From Hyphomonadaceae bacterium (GTDB lineage Bacteria; Pseudomonadota; Alphaproteobacteria; Caulobacterales; Aquidulcibacteraceae): 64,000 nucleotides of DNA. Positions 1 to 8,344 of this stretch are shown here, in pieces (positions within the stretch are counted from its first letter, which is position 1; every line of letters begins with the position of its first letter). Position numbers and translations under genes: made by a program. The notes under the pieces are model-generated. The model was not told where the DNA came from, ran no database searches, and was given only the letters and a program-made list of their open reading frames with translations. Location of the stretch: contig JAEUMR010000068.1 of the NCBI GenBank assembly GCA_016791385.1, positions 1 to 64,000 on the forward strand, read 5' to 3'.

Positions 1-473
1 GCCAGTGATTGCAAGCGATTGGCGAAGGTGGTGGGGTTCTCTTTATCTTGCCCTACTAATTTTCTGCGGCTCGTCATGCTTTTCTCTCTTCATAACTGTC
101 TCCATTTTCGCGCTAAATCGCATGGTTTCCGCCTCCGCCGCGATCACGACATAGATACGAGCGGATGTAAATCGCCGACGATGATCGTGTGCTCGAAGCA
201 AGAATCAGGCGGTCCGTGCACCACTCCGCGATCGCAAAATGGAGTCTTGCTCCATCGCCTCGCACTCGCACATCGAGATCAGGGGACGGCGTCATAACAC
301 GCACTCAGTCGTGGTCGCATCGCACCGCCGCGGAGGGCCTTCGATGGCGCCACAGGCAAGATATCGCGCTCGTCCAACCCCTTCGTCTCTCACCTCATCC
401 GTCCCCAGGCGGGGATCTTCGTCAGCGTTTCCGCGTGTTTCCCTGTGTTGGATCGCGTTGGCTGTTCACGAAC
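1..473. other. left edge, no supported gene
   Basis: No open frame here has a convincing product or ribosome binding site. Short frames on both strands look like chance products of the high GC content. The stretch is the downstream flank of the IS110-type transposase and may hold one end of that insertion sequence. IS110 elements often lack clear terminal inverted repeats, so the end cannot be placed by eye. Confidence 0.5.
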
Positions 474-1595
474 TCACGGCCGCGCCGTTTTGCGCGGCGC
501 CGGCAGATGCTTTTGCGGCTTCGGCAGCGCCCGCGGTGCAGCCGCCTTGCGTGGCCGCCGCGGCGCCGGCTCTGCCTCGCCCGGTTCAAAGAAGGTCCCG
601 TCGCGCCACATCGCCAGCATGACCACGCTGAGACGCCGCGCCACCGCCACCACGGCTTTGCGGTGGCCGGCGCGCTTGGCGATCCGCTGGCCCCAACGCT
701 TCACGCTGCAGCTCTCGCGCGACCGCGTCAGCAGGCACGACGCCGCTTCGTAGAGCAGGGTGCGCACGTCGCCGTCGCCCGCCCGCGAGATCGCCCCTTC
801 GCGATCAATCGAGGTTCCTGATTGCTCCCGCTTCGGCGTCAGCCCGAAATAGGCGCCCACATTGGTCGATTTCTTGAACCGCGTCGGGTCGTCCACCGCG
901 CTCTTGAACGCCAAAGCCGTCACCGGCCCAACGCCGGGGATCGCCATGAAGCGCTGGCACACCTCGTCCTGCAGCGTCACCTGCACCACCAGTCGATGCA
1001 GCTTGGTGTATTCCGCCCACAGCACCGCCCGCGCGCGCAACATCGCATCGCACAGCCCGCTCAGCATCGGATCGTGTCCGACCAGTTCGCGCACCTTCGC
1101 ATCAAAGCCCATGCGCCCGCACTGCGCCGACACTTTCACCCCGAACGCTTTCAGCGAGTGGCGCACAGCGTTCTCCAAATCGAGGAATTTGCGTTTCAGG
1201 TTGCGCCGGTTGGACAGCAACAGCCGCAGCCGATAGCTCGCTTCGCTCTTCACGTGCACGCTCTTGAACCAGCCGGTCCGCATCATCTGCGCCAGGCCGC
1301 GCGCGTCGTTGCGATCGGTCTTGTTGCGCTGCGCCTTCAGCGCCGCCTTCACATGCACGGTTTCCAGACACTGGATCGACCAGCCCATCGCTTTGAGCTC
1401 GTGCTGCAGCCAGGGCGACAACGCCCCGGCTTCATGCCCGATTTGCCGCAAGCTCTGGGCGTAGGGCTTGAGCGCCGCCGCGATCGCGGCCGGCTCGCTC
1501 GCCAGCTTGGCTTCGAAAACGATCTTGCCTGCGCCATCCACCACGCACAGTGCGCTCTCCACCGTCGCCACATCCAGGCCCGCGAAGTGTTCCAT
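474..1595 (-). CDS. IS110-family transposase
   Basis: This 373-residue DEDD transposase should excise and insert its own element using a RuvC-like catalytic domain. The N-terminal domain starts MEHFAGLDVA, with the first acidic residue in GLDV, a further acid in GHEAG and the DRNDARGLA motif near residue 110. The C-terminal transposase_20 half carries IPGVGPVTALAF and later GAYFGLTP, both typical of IS110. The ATG at 1595 is preceded by GGAGG about 8 bases upstream, so I prefer it to the longer in-frame extension that begins near 1880. The copy looks intact. It lies just beyond the stop of traF and may separate that gene from a relaxase gene outside the window; that last point is inference. 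Confidence 0.9.
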   Translation of the reverse strand: MEHFAGLDVATVESALCVVDGAGKIVFEAKLASEPAAIAAALKPYAQSLRQIGHEAGALSPWLQHELKAMGWSIQCLETVHVKAALKAQRNKTDRNDARGLAQMMRTGWFKSVHVKSEASYRLRLLLSNRRNLKRKFLDLENAVRHSLKAFGVKVSAQCGRMGFDAKVRELVGHDPMLSGLCDAMLRARAVLWAEYTKLHRLVVQVTLQDEVCQRFMAIPGVGPVTALAFKSAVDDPTRFKKSTNVGAYFGLTPKREQSGTSIDREGAISRAGDGDVRTLLYEAASCLLTRSRESCSVKRWGQRIAKRAGHRKAVVAVARRLSVVMLAMWRDGTFFEPGEAEPAPRRPRKAAAPRALPKPQKHLPAPRKTARP

Positions 1596-1944
1596 AGTAT
1601 TCGTCCTCCGCCGCGCCCGCCGCCGAATCGGCGCTGCGCGCGGAGACAACACTGCAGCGCTCAACGCCCGGCTCAACGAGGTCGCGCCGGCGTTGGGATC
1701 TGCCCTCAATCTTCGGAGTATCGTGCTTTCAGTGGTTGGAACGCTGTCGAAAATTACAGGCGCACTCCCAAATTTCTCTTCGTTTTGAATCATGTGCGCG
1801 ACATTCGAGTTTACCGTTTGCGCGTAGGCGGCGAGCGCGTCTGCGTGGCGTCTGCTTGCGTCAGGGATCGAAGCCCGCAAGCGCCGGCACGCGCGAGAGC
1901 CCGGCCGCGCACCGCGCGGCGAGGCCCAAGCCAGCCGCTTTGCC
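1596..1944. other. intergenic between IS110 gene and traF
   Basis: This 349-base stretch holds the upstream part of the insertion sequence and the region after traF. I see no independent gene. An in-frame extension of the transposase runs through it to about 1880, but it has no ribosome site and no similarity to the transposase family. The boundary between element and host DNA cannot be seen directly. Confidence 0.5.
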
Positions 1945-2484
1945 TTAGCGCTGCGCTTGTGCGCGCAGCGGCGCCCACACGCCGTCGATTGCGGAAACCG
2001 GAACCGGCCCCCAATAGCGGCTGTCGAAACTGTCGGGCGTGTCGCCGATCAGAAAGATTTCGTCTGCGGCGAGCGCCCGGCAGCCTGACCAGCGGGGCAA
2101 TGGGCGTCCCAGGCTGTCGTGCGATGCGCGCGCCAGTTTCTGTGAGCCGATCGTGACTGTGGCCCCTTGGGCGCAGACGATCTCGCCGTGGCCAGCTGCG
2201 ACACGTTTGATGAAGCGGTCGCTCGCGTCGGAGAAGCGCCGCATACGAGCATAGTCGAGCGATACGGTTGCGGCGCGCACGGTCACGAAGGCCCCCCGCG
2301 CCGGCGATGCGTCGGTCCTCAAATAGAAGCCAGTCGGAACACTTGGTGATGAGTTGAAAATGACGAGTGGCTCGAAGCGCGCGGTCAGAATGACCGCGGC
2401 GAGGAGAACGAGCAGGCCCAACCAGAACAAGCGCCGGCGCATGAGGAGATCATGCGGGCGAGAAGGGCGCCGGGCGAATAGCAT
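1945..2484 (-). CDS. traF: conjugative transfer signal peptidase TraF (S26 family)
   Basis: This 179-residue membrane-anchored serine peptidase of the TraF/S26 family is expected to process and cyclise the TrbC pilin precursor at the inner membrane. A hydrophobic anchor spans about residues 17-34. The catalytic serine motif SPSVPTGFY follows, with Ser48 the likely nucleophile, and the general base Lys93 lies in FIKRVAAG. The box IGDTPDSFDSRYWGPV is also family-typical. The ATG at 2484 overlaps the ardC stop by one base (TGATG) and has AGGA just before it, which implies translational coupling; an in-frame TTG one codon earlier is less likely. Its presence matches trbC and the rest of the trb operon further right. 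Confidence 0.9.
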   Translation of the reverse strand: MLFARRPSRPHDLLMRRRLFWLGLLVLLAAVILTARFEPLVIFNSSPSVPTGFYLRTDASPARGAFVTVRAATVSLDYARMRRFSDASDRFIKRVAAGHGEIVCAQGATVTIGSQKLARASHDSLGRPLPRWSGCRALAADEIFLIGDTPDSFDSRYWGPVPVSAIDGVWAPLRAQAQR

Positions 2485-3404
2485 CAATCCTCTGGAGCCT
2501 CGGAGGCGGGCGCTTCACCCATGAGGCGCAACAGGTAATCGGCGGCCCGCTGAGCCTCGGCTGCCGCGGTAAGGAACGCCGACGGATTGTCCTTCAACGC
2601 CTTCAACCAATCGCCGATATAGGCGGCGTGGTCTTCAATGTGTTCACCGGGCAGTCCGATCACGGACCCAACGAAGGCCGCACACAATTCGGCGGTCAGT
2701 TCTTCAAGCGCATAGCCGGCGTCACCGAACCTCTTCTGGCCAAAGTCGCGGGCGAGCCGTGAGGGATGTCGCGTCCAATGCCCAAGCTCGTGAGCGAGGG
2801 TCGCATAAAATTGCGTGTGATCGAGGAATGCCGGCTTCAGCGGCAATTGAATGGTATCGGCGCTGGGCGAATAGAAAGCGCGCGATCCACCGAACCGGAC
2901 GGCGGCGGGTACTTTGGCAAAGCGAAGCGCTAAGTCGTCGGGTGGCGGAGGCGGGGTAGGCGTTGGCGGATCAAAGCGCGGATCGATCAGTCCCTCGATC
3001 TGCGCCCGATTGAACACGACGTAGCCGCGCAGGATGCGTCGCATGGAGGCGCGATCGCTTTTGTCGGTTGGCGTCTCGTCGTCTGGCTTCAGTTCCTTGT
3101 AGAATATGACGAAAGAGCCGCGCTCGCCCTTGCGGACTTGTGCGCCGAGCGCCAGCGCCTGCTTGAACGTGAACCAATAGGGAGATTGATATCCAGCCTC
3201 CGCGGCGCCCGCCCACAAGGCGAGCACATTGATGCCGCGATAACATTTTCCATTGGCGCGACGGGGCAGAGCGAGCGGCTCAAACGAGCGCTCATCGCGC
3301 CAGGGCTTGGTCCATGGCCGCACGCCGCGGGCGAGCGCGGCTTCGATGCCGCGGGTCACGCGTTGCGCTGGGCTGAGTTTATCGGTGGGTTCAGAAGTGC
3401 GCAT
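2484..3404 (-). CDS. ardC: ArdC-like antirestriction / zincin metallopeptidase
   Basis: This 306-residue protein has the N-terminal ArdC DNA-binding domain (DUF1738-like; about residues 8-130, including RPWTKPW, GKCYRGIN and SPYWFTFKQA) and a C-terminal M78-like zincin domain with HELGHWTRHPSR and a downstream glutamate in LEELTAELCAAF. ArdC proteins bind single-stranded DNA and protect incoming plasmid DNA from restriction, so a role during establishment in a new host is likely. The ATG at 3404 is preceded by GGAG nine bases upstream. The frame runs on to 3551 but that extension crosses a leader hairpin and looks non-coding. traF follows with a one-base overlap. Confidence 0.85.
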   Translation of the reverse strand: MRTSEPTDKLSPAQRVTRGIEAALARGVRPWTKPWRDERSFEPLALPRRANGKCYRGINVLALWAGAAEAGYQSPYWFTFKQALALGAQVRKGERGSFVIFYKELKPDDETPTDKSDRASMRRILRGYVVFNRAQIEGLIDPRFDPPTPTPPPPPDDLALRFAKVPAAVRFGGSRAFYSPSADTIQLPLKPAFLDHTQFYATLAHELGHWTRHPSRLARDFGQKRFGDAGYALEELTAELCAAFVGSVIGLPGEHIEDHAAYIGDWLKALKDNPSAFLTAAAEAQRAADYLLRLMGEAPASEAPED

Positions 3405-3420
3405 GAAATTTGACTCCGTG

Positions 3421-3437
3421 CCGGGGCCGATCCCCGG
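3421..3437 (-). promoter_or_regulatory. GC-rich leader hairpin before ardC
   Basis: On the minus strand CCGGGG and CCCCGG pair around a five-base loop. The stem ends three bases before the GGAG ribosome site of ardC. ssb and parB have equivalent hairpins in the same place, so this looks like a shared leader design and not an isolated repeat. Confidence 0.5.
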
Positions 3438-3596
3438 TGACGGCGCCGCGATTGGCGACAGGCGCGCGTGCGCGCACCCGAAGGGCCGCAACGGCGTGGA
3501 GGACGGCGAAAGCCGTTGCGCGCGCGGGTGCATGGCGCCCGGCTGCTTCAATCGCCGGATCGGCTACGGCAGGGAGGCATTGACCCGCGCTCACCC

Positions 3597-3625
3597 TTGA
3601 CGTGTGTTACGTATGTAGGTATGTA
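3597..3625 (+). promoter_or_regulatory. promoter of the Phd/PIN toxin-antitoxin pair
   Basis: TTGACG at 3597-3602 and TATGTA at 3620-3625 are separated by 17 bases, a good sigma-70 layout. Transcription would start close to the antitoxin ATG at 3632, so the mRNA may be nearly leaderless. GTATGTA occurs twice (3611-3617 and 3619-3625), overlapping the -10 box, and could be an autorepression site. The promoter is seen in sequence; the operator role is inferred. Confidence 0.55.
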
Positions 3626-3631
3626 AGAAGC

Positions 3632-3916
3632 ATGAGCCACCTCAGCATCCGCGACCTGCAAAAAATTTCGGGAGAGACGATTGGCGCGCTTGAAGGTCCG
3701 ACGCCGGTGAAGGCTGGCGACCGAACCATCGGTGTGCTGATCCCGCTGAAGGTTGGGGATGCAGACAAGCTTGCAGCAGTGCTGAAGCGCGCCGAACAAC
3801 TGGCCAAGAAACGAGACGCCAAGGAAGACGAGAAGCTGCTCGCGGAATTCGGCGACATTGATCCCGTCAATTGGTCGATTGAAGCGGTCAAGAAGCTAAG
3901 AGCTGAGAAGTTCTAG
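3632..3916 (+). CDS. Phd-like antitoxin
   Basis: This 94-residue protein has the layout of a Phd/YefM-type antitoxin. MSHLSIRDLQKISGETIGAL resembles the N-terminal strand-helix DNA-binding fold, the short segment KAGDRTIGVLIPL follows, and a charged C-terminal helix (residues 50-75) should wrap the toxin. It ends 11 bases before a PIN-domain toxin on the same strand. The start at 3632 fits the promoter found just upstream; an upstream in-frame start at 3602 would lie inside that promoter. The pair sits between ardC and ssb in opposite orientation, as if inserted. Family assignment rests on layout and weak similarity. Confidence 0.7.
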   Translation: MSHLSIRDLQKISGETIGALEGPTPVKAGDRTIGVLIPLKVGDADKLAAVLKRAEQLAKKRDAKEDEKLLAEFGDIDPVNWSIEAVKKLRAEKF

Positions 3917-3927
3917 AGACTCCGCTG

Positions 3928-4377
3928 TTGAAAGCCGTTTCGTCTGCACTCGTCGTTGACGCAGCCATTTTGGTGTCAGCTCTGCTCGGGCGCCAGACGG
4001 GGGCAATGACAGCGGCTGTACGCGCCTGCCGATTGGTGACGACCGACAGAGCGGTCATGGAAGTCAGCCGCCGTGTTGAACTTGGGTTGAAGCGTCCGGA
4101 ATTGCTGCCTCTGCTCGATGCGATCCTGGGCGAGATGGCGGTCGTGCCTTTGTCCACGTTGGGTGAGGATGTCGCCCGTGCAGAAGTGGTCTTGCGCGAT
4201 AGCGTCCCAAGCCGGAACGGCTCGATCAAGGACGCGCATATCCTGGCGCTCGCTTGGGCGGTTGACGGCGACATCTGGACACACGACCGCGACTTTGCCG
4301 GCGCCGGCGTCGCGAACTGGTCGACAGCCAATCTGATGCGGGCGCTCGCACTGATGTCGAACGATCGGACGGTGTGA
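3928..4377 (+). CDS. PIN-domain toxin (VapC-like ribonuclease)
   Basis: This 149-residue PIN-domain protein is likely a magnesium-dependent endoribonuclease toxin. The acidic residues expected for the active site are visible in ALVVDAAIL (about residue 11), in SIKDAHILALAW (about residue 100) and in WTHDRDFAGAG (about residue 118). It starts with TTG at 3928, 11 bases after the antitoxin stop, and no better ATG exists. The gene should be co-transcribed with the antitoxin. Its tRNA or mRNA target cannot be read from sequence. Confidence 0.8.
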   Translation: MKAVSSALVVDAAILVSALLGRQTGAMTAAVRACRLVTTDRAVMEVSRRVELGLKRPELLPLLDAILGEMAVVPLSTLGEDVARAEVVLRDSVPSRNGSIKDAHILALAWAVDGDIWTHDRDFAGAGVANWSTANLMRALALMSNDRTV

Positions 4378-4414
4378 GCGGGTCCGCGCCATGGCGCAGG
4401 ACCCGCTCGGCGCA

Positions 4415-4852
4415 TCATGTAGGCTCGCCCGCATCGGCGGCATCAGCGGCGCCATTGGCGCGCTTGCTGCGGCCGCGCCGCGGCGCAGGTTCTGCATCGG
4501 CTTCATCGCGAGGCTTGGCGCGCGCCAGGATCTCGACATCGCCGAAGGGACCGATGACGAACTCGACCACATATTTGGTGCGGCCCTTATCGTCCTCGTA
4601 GGCGCCTGGACGGATCTGGCCCACGAGCCTGAGGCGCGTGCCCTTCTGCACCATCGTCTCGATGCGCTCGACTTTGGCTGGGGCAAAGATTGCGATGCGA
4701 TGCCAGTAGGTCTTTTCGCTCCACTCACCGTCATCGCGCTTCCACCGTTCCGAGGTGGCGACGGATAAGATGGCGATGCGCTTCCCGCCTTTGACCTCTT
4801 TGATCTCGGTCTTGCCGACATTGCCGACGATTTCAAACGCTGCTTTGTCCAT
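4415..4852 (-). CDS. ssb: single-stranded DNA-binding protein (mobile-element type)
   Basis: This 145-residue OB-fold protein covers about residues 1-110, with FEIVGNVGKTEIKEV, IAILSVATSERW, a tryptophan-rich KTYWHRI and an acidic-basic tail rich in Arg, Ala and Asp. It lacks the usual chromosomal C-terminal DDDIPF tip, which suits a plasmid or integrative-element SSB that protects the transferred strand. The ATG at 4852 is preceded by GGAGAG at ideal spacing; a long in-frame extension to 5182 is rejected because it crosses the GC hairpin and has no similarity. It lies between parB upstream and ardC downstream on the same strand. Confidence 0.85.
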   Translation of the reverse strand: MDKAAFEIVGNVGKTEIKEVKGGKRIAILSVATSERWKRDDGEWSEKTYWHRIAIFAPAKVERIETMVQKGTRLRLVGQIRPGAYEDDKGRTKYVVEFVIGPFGDVEILARAKPRDEADAEPAPRRGRSKRANGAADAADAGEPT

Positions 4853-5248
4853 TGTCGTCTCTCCAATCCCGGCGGCGGTCGCCGCCGGGGTCGCGTTCGC
4901 GACGCCCATGGAGAGCGGCCGTCTAGGGAGCGTGAGCGGCGCCAGTGACAAGGGCGGGTGGTGCGGCGCGCAGAGGCGCATGCATCGAGCACACGGCCCC
5001 CTTGCGCTGGCGACCGACGGTCGCGTGATGGGCGGCATGAAGCGAATGCGATCCCCGCTGGTGCGCGTGCAGTGCAGGGAGGACAACCGAAGCAGCGCAA
5101 TGAGAGCGGTGAACAACGGCGCCAAGATCAGGTCGAGGCATGGAAGACGAGCCGCGCCAGTGGCGCGGGCGCACGCGAACAATGGCGATGAGGCTTGAGG
5201 GAGAAGGGGCGCGCCGCATCCGCAGCGGGGGTGCGACGCGCCAGAAAG
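4853..5248. other. long GC-rich leader between parB and ssb
   Basis: This 396-base stretch has no supported gene. It contains the ssb leader hairpin at 4868-4889 and a second perfect stem at 5010-5024 (GCGACC / GGTCGC, three-base loop). On the minus strand this is a long, structured leader for ssb. Confidence 0.5.
4868..4889 (-). promoter_or_regulatory. GC-rich leader hairpin before ssb
   Basis: A perfect nine-base-pair stem (CCCGGCGGC / GCCGCCGGG) with a four-base loop ends three bases before the GGAG ribosome site of ssb. It parallels the leaders of ardC and parB. It could control translation or act as a single-stranded-DNA promoter; the structure is visible, the function is inferred. Confidence 0.55.
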
Positions 5249-7159
5249 TCATTCGGCTGTGATGGACGAAATTGCTGCTTCGCCTGCTTCAGTGATGACC
5301 AGATCGCCGGGCGCTACCGGCGTAACGAGAAGATCTGGCAACCATGCAGTATCCATCGTCCGGGAAACCGCCTTGGCGAGTGCGTCGCGCTTCAGCTTTG
5401 CGTGCGTACGCAGGAAGGCCTCGCGCTGCTTCGGCCGCTTGGCAGATATCGTGGTCGACGCTGTGAGAATTTCCATCAACATCGACTTGGAGAGCCGGGA
5501 CAGGAACGCGGCGTCTGCTGACCAATAGCGCTTCATATCAAGTCCAACGGCGACGGCGAGCTGATCAGCGAAGGCCTGGACCTGGGCGTCCTGCGCGGAA
5601 TGCGCGTCATGAACGACATCGATCGATGTAGCGACGAGCAAGGCGAGTAGGCCTAGCAATTCCTCCCGGTTCATGGCGAGGCATTGCGTGAGGAGCTCAG
5701 CGCCGGCCGGATGTGTGGCGAGAACCGCCTCCCGCTGCGCCTCGACATTCGGCAGGTCGGCCAAGGTGGGCGGGTGCAGACGCAAATTGATGCAGGCGGT
5801 GTAAGCGGACTGAGCCGAGACCAGCATGGCATGCACGGCCAGTGCGAGCGCGATGTCCGGGGCCGCCGCGACTTCTGCGCGCAGTGCTGTCGCACGCGAT
5901 GCGGTCAGTTCCCGCGCAATGCTCTTTGGAAGTCTCTGCGCCGCTTCGGACGGCGCTTCGGCTGTGGCGTCTGCTTGGTCTGTTTCATTCGCTGCGCCCT
6001 CGGGCGCGCGCGAGGCCAGAAGGCGCTTGAGTTTCGCTTGGTCAGTCTTTTCGACCAGGCCGTAGGTGAACCGGGGACGTCCATCATGGTCGATGCGCAC
6101 CATGACGCCCGCGTGTGCGATGAGTTCTTTATCCCATTCCTGGGTCTGCGCGATAAGCGCTTGGCGCTCGCAATCGAGCGCTTCACGTTCTTGCCATGCG
6201 GCGGTGTCATCGATCTCCTCGTCTTCGAGCTTGGAGTCGAGCGCACTGATGCGCTCGTCCAAGTTGGCGAGACGCTTGCGCTCGGCGCGGCTCATGGGCC
6301 TGCGCGTTGGGTGGATGCGTTGAGCGGCGTTGGCGGCGATGCCGGCATGGGCAGCCGCGACATCGACCCATCCCCAGCCTTGCCCGGTCAGCTCCGTGCG
6401 AATGCGGTCGAGACGCTCGTCGGCCAATCGCGCGACGAGGTCAGGATCGGAGACGAACATTGTATCAGGGTCGAACAGATCGCGGGTCACTGCGCCGCCT
6501 GCCTCCTGGTAAGCCTGCAGACCTACGAACAGCACGAGACGATCGCTCACCTTGAGCGCGCCTTGCGTGAGCAGTGCGCGGACTTGGCCGGGGTGGGTGA
6601 GGGGCTTTCCCAGCGCCTTCAAGACGGCGTCCTGCTTGGCGTGATCCGGCTCGATGCAGAAGGCGCGTGCGCAATCGAGATTGAGCTCATTACGCCGGTA
6701 GGCCGCCTTCACCTTCGGCGAGAGAGCTGAGAGCGCCAGGCGCTGTTCGACATGACGTGTCGTCACGCCAAAGCGCCGCGCAACGTCATCGGCCGTGAGG
6801 CTGTCGTCGAGCAGGGACCGAAACGCGTCGGCTTCATCCATCGCGTTCATGGCGAGCCGCTGCACGTTTTCAGCCAGCGAGGTTTCCGCGGCGCCATCGG
6901 GATCGATGATGTTGCAGGGGACGGGATAGTCGCGTGCGATCTGTCCCGCCTTCGCCAACGCCTTCAAAGCGGCGTGGCGTCGCCCGCCGGCGACGACTTC
7001 GAAGCGGCTCTCGCCGCGCGGCCGAACGGAAAGGTTCTGAAGCAGGCCGTGCGACAGGATCGAGGCCGCGAGTGTGTCGATGTCGGCCTTGCGATCGGTG
7101 CGTCGTACATTGGCCTCGGAGGCGACGAGTTGGTGAAGCGGGATATTGTGAAAGGACAT
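5249..7159 (-). CDS. parB: ParB/RepB/Spo0J-family protein of the conjugative element
   Basis: This 636-residue protein is far longer than chromosomal ParB (about 300 residues). The N-terminal ParB nuclease-like domain (residues 4-110) shows SEANVRRTD, GLLQNLSVRP, VAGGRRHAAL and ENVQR, followed by a helix-turn-helix around TADDVARRFGVTTRHVEQRL. The long C-terminal part is alpha-helical and charged, with no domain I can name. Such long ParB-like proteins are standard in Trb-type elements and may stabilise the element or regulate it. The ATG at 7159 is chosen because GGAG lies six bases upstream; the ATG at 7171 overlaps that site. No parA accompanies it here. Confidence 0.85.
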   Translation of the reverse strand: MSFHNIPLHQLVASEANVRRTDRKADIDTLAASILSHGLLQNLSVRPRGESRFEVVAGGRRHAALKALAKAGQIARDYPVPCNIIDPDGAAETSLAENVQRLAMNAMDEADAFRSLLDDSLTADDVARRFGVTTRHVEQRLALSALSPKVKAAYRRNELNLDCARAFCIEPDHAKQDAVLKALGKPLTHPGQVRALLTQGALKVSDRLVLFVGLQAYQEAGGAVTRDLFDPDTMFVSDPDLVARLADERLDRIRTELTGQGWGWVDVAAAHAGIAANAAQRIHPTRRPMSRAERKRLANLDERISALDSKLEDEEIDDTAAWQEREALDCERQALIAQTQEWDKELIAHAGVMVRIDHDGRPRFTYGLVEKTDQAKLKRLLASRAPEGAANETDQADATAEAPSEAAQRLPKSIARELTASRATALRAEVAAAPDIALALAVHAMLVSAQSAYTACINLRLHPPTLADLPNVEAQREAVLATHPAGAELLTQCLAMNREELLGLLALLVATSIDVVHDAHSAQDAQVQAFADQLAVAVGLDMKRYWSADAAFLSRLSKSMLMEILTASTTISAKRPKQREAFLRTHAKLKRDALAKAVSRTMDTAWLPDLLVTPVAPGDLVITEAGEAAISSITAE

Positions 7160-7502
7160 GTAAGACTCCATCGCTTCGCGCCGGCGAATGCCGGCGTGGC
7201 CGCACCTGCAGCGGCGCGGCGGCGTGCGGTTCTGACGCCCGCGTCAAGGGCGGCGGGTCCGGGGCGCCGCAGGCGGCGCGCAGCGCGTCCCTGGACGCGG
7301 CGGCCGCGCGGGCGATGTGTGATGGCCGCGCCGATGCTGGTGCGGGCTCGCGCTCGAGGGGCAGGCGTCAAGCAGCCGAAAATAGGGGTGAAAATATTCC
7401 GCTGGCGCGCCCGTTAGGAGGCTTGCCAGCGCTGCAGATTTGCGGCGGTAATGGCAACCGGGGGTTGTTGTGCGCTGGAGCCGGAAGGAAAGGTGCAGGG
7501 CG
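7160..7502. other. structured leader of parB and divergent region to luxR
   Basis: No gene is supported in these 343 bases between divergent parB and luxR. The parB leader hairpin lies at 7179-7196. A small stem CAACC-GGG-GGTTG at 7455-7467 lies before luxR. Promoters for both directions presumably lie here but no clear -35/-10 pair stands out. Confidence 0.5.
7179..7196 (-). promoter_or_regulatory. GC-rich leader hairpin before parB
   Basis: A perfect seven-base-pair stem (CGCCGGC / GCCGGCG) with a four-base loop lies about 20 bases before the parB ATG, upstream of its GGAG site. It occupies nearly the same position as the hairpins of ardC and ssb. Confidence 0.55.
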
Positions 7503-8237
7503 ATGCAAATGCGCATCAATTGGGCGTTCGCGGAATTCTGCGACGAGGCCCGGAGCGTCGACGAGATCAGCGACCGCTTCATGGCGGAAGTGCGTGCTCT
7601 CGGCTTTGCCTATGCGGCCTGCTCATCTCATGTCGATCCCTTAAGGCCTCCGCGCGGGGCGGTGATGATGGTCAACTATCCTCGCCTCTGGCTGGAGCGT
7701 TTCAGCACGCGCGGTTATGCGGCGCGCGACCCGGTATTTTTCGCCGCCCGCCGTCAGGCGCTGCCGTTTCAATGGTCCGATTGGCGGTTTCGCGCCGGGC
7801 TCGATGACGATCAGATCGATATTCTGAACGAGGCCGCGGATGCGGGCTTATTGGACGGATTCACCGTGCCCATTCACGCGCCCGATGCTTTGCCTGCGTC
7901 ATGTTCGCTGGCGATCGGCGCCGATGGCGTCGATCCGCTGAGCGTGCGCGACGCGCATTGGTATGCGGTCTACGCTCACGAAAGCGCGCGCCGGCTTGTG
8001 AACGAAGCGGCCCCGCCCGATCGGCCGCGCCTGGGACGCAGGGAGCGGCAGTGCCTTGAACTGATCGCGCGCGGCAAGACCGATTTCGAGATCGGCCTCA
8101 TCCTCGGGGTAAGCGAGCACACAGTGCACAACACGGTGCGCAAAGCGATGCGCAAATATGGCGTGGCGACGCGGATGCAGGCGTTCGTTCGCGCTTTGCG
8201 GGACGGCGAACTGAGGATGGAGGACGTGGCGATGTAG
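7503..8237 (+). CDS. luxR: LuxR-family quorum-sensing regulator with autoinducer-binding domain
   Basis: This 244-residue transcription factor should bind an acyl-homoserine lactone and then DNA. The N-terminal autoinducer-binding domain (about residues 1-165) has the conserved aromatic-acid pattern, including GYAARDPV with the key Asp and FQWSDW with the Trp. The C-terminal LuxR helix-turn-helix (about 172-235) has LGRRERQCLELIARGKT and SEHTVHNTVRKAMRKYG. The ATG at 7503 has an AAGGA-like site about 11-15 bases upstream; an upstream in-frame start at 7470 has no better site. The synthase gene follows on the same strand after 107 bases. Its target may be the luxI promoter, the lasso operon, or transfer genes, since parB lies just to the left. 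Confidence 0.9.
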   Translation: MQMRINWAFAEFCDEARSVDEISDRFMAEVRALGFAYAACSSHVDPLRPPRGAVMMVNYPRLWLERFSTRGYAARDPVFFAARRQALPFQWSDWRFRAGLDDDQIDILNEAADAGLLDGFTVPIHAPDALPASCSLAIGADGVDPLSVRDAHWYAVYAHESARRLVNEAAPPDRPRLGRRERQCLELIARGKTDFEIGLILGVSEHTVHNTVRKAMRKYGVATRMQAFVRALRDGELRMEDVAM

Positions 8238-8267
8238 GGCGGCGAGAACGCGCGCGCGCGATTTGTC

Positions 8268-8289
8268 AAGAGACGCAAACGTGCCTCTT
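8268..8289 (+). promoter_or_regulatory. possible lux box upstream of luxI
   Basis: A 22-base imperfect dyad with outer arms AAGAG and CTCTT lies 55 bases before the luxI start. Seven of eleven half-site positions are symmetric. Its position suits a LuxR-type binding site, but the match to known lux boxes is weak. Confidence 0.3.
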
Positions 8290-8344
8290 TCTCGACCCAC
8301 ACGAATTGATCAGCGTCGGCGCTTGCCAACAGGGAGGCTCGATC

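Larger units (their letters stand above)
1945..7159. mobile_element. left module of a Trb-type integrative conjugative element
   Basis: traF, ardC-like, ssb and parB on the minus strand form the maintenance and establishment half commonly seen in Trb-type integrative elements and plasmids of alphaproteobacteria. The matching secretion half (traG-trb) lies some 27 kb to the right. A relaxase gene, expected near traF, is not in the window. No att sites could be identified, so the true element ends are unknown. Confidence 0.6.

Noticed and set aside
822..2156. Long open frame (444 codons) on the plus strand
   Set aside because: It lies antisense to the IS110 transposase and traF, both clear genes. 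Its product is Arg/His/Pro-rich with no motif, typical of antisense reading in high-GC DNA.
3976..5100. 374-codon minus-strand frame
   Set aside because: It crosses the PIN toxin and ssb in other frames and has low-complexity Arg/Ser composition.
7172..7371. Coding extension of parB beyond 7159
   Set aside because: The ATG at 7171 overlaps the GGAG used by 7159, and further upstream is the leader hairpin.
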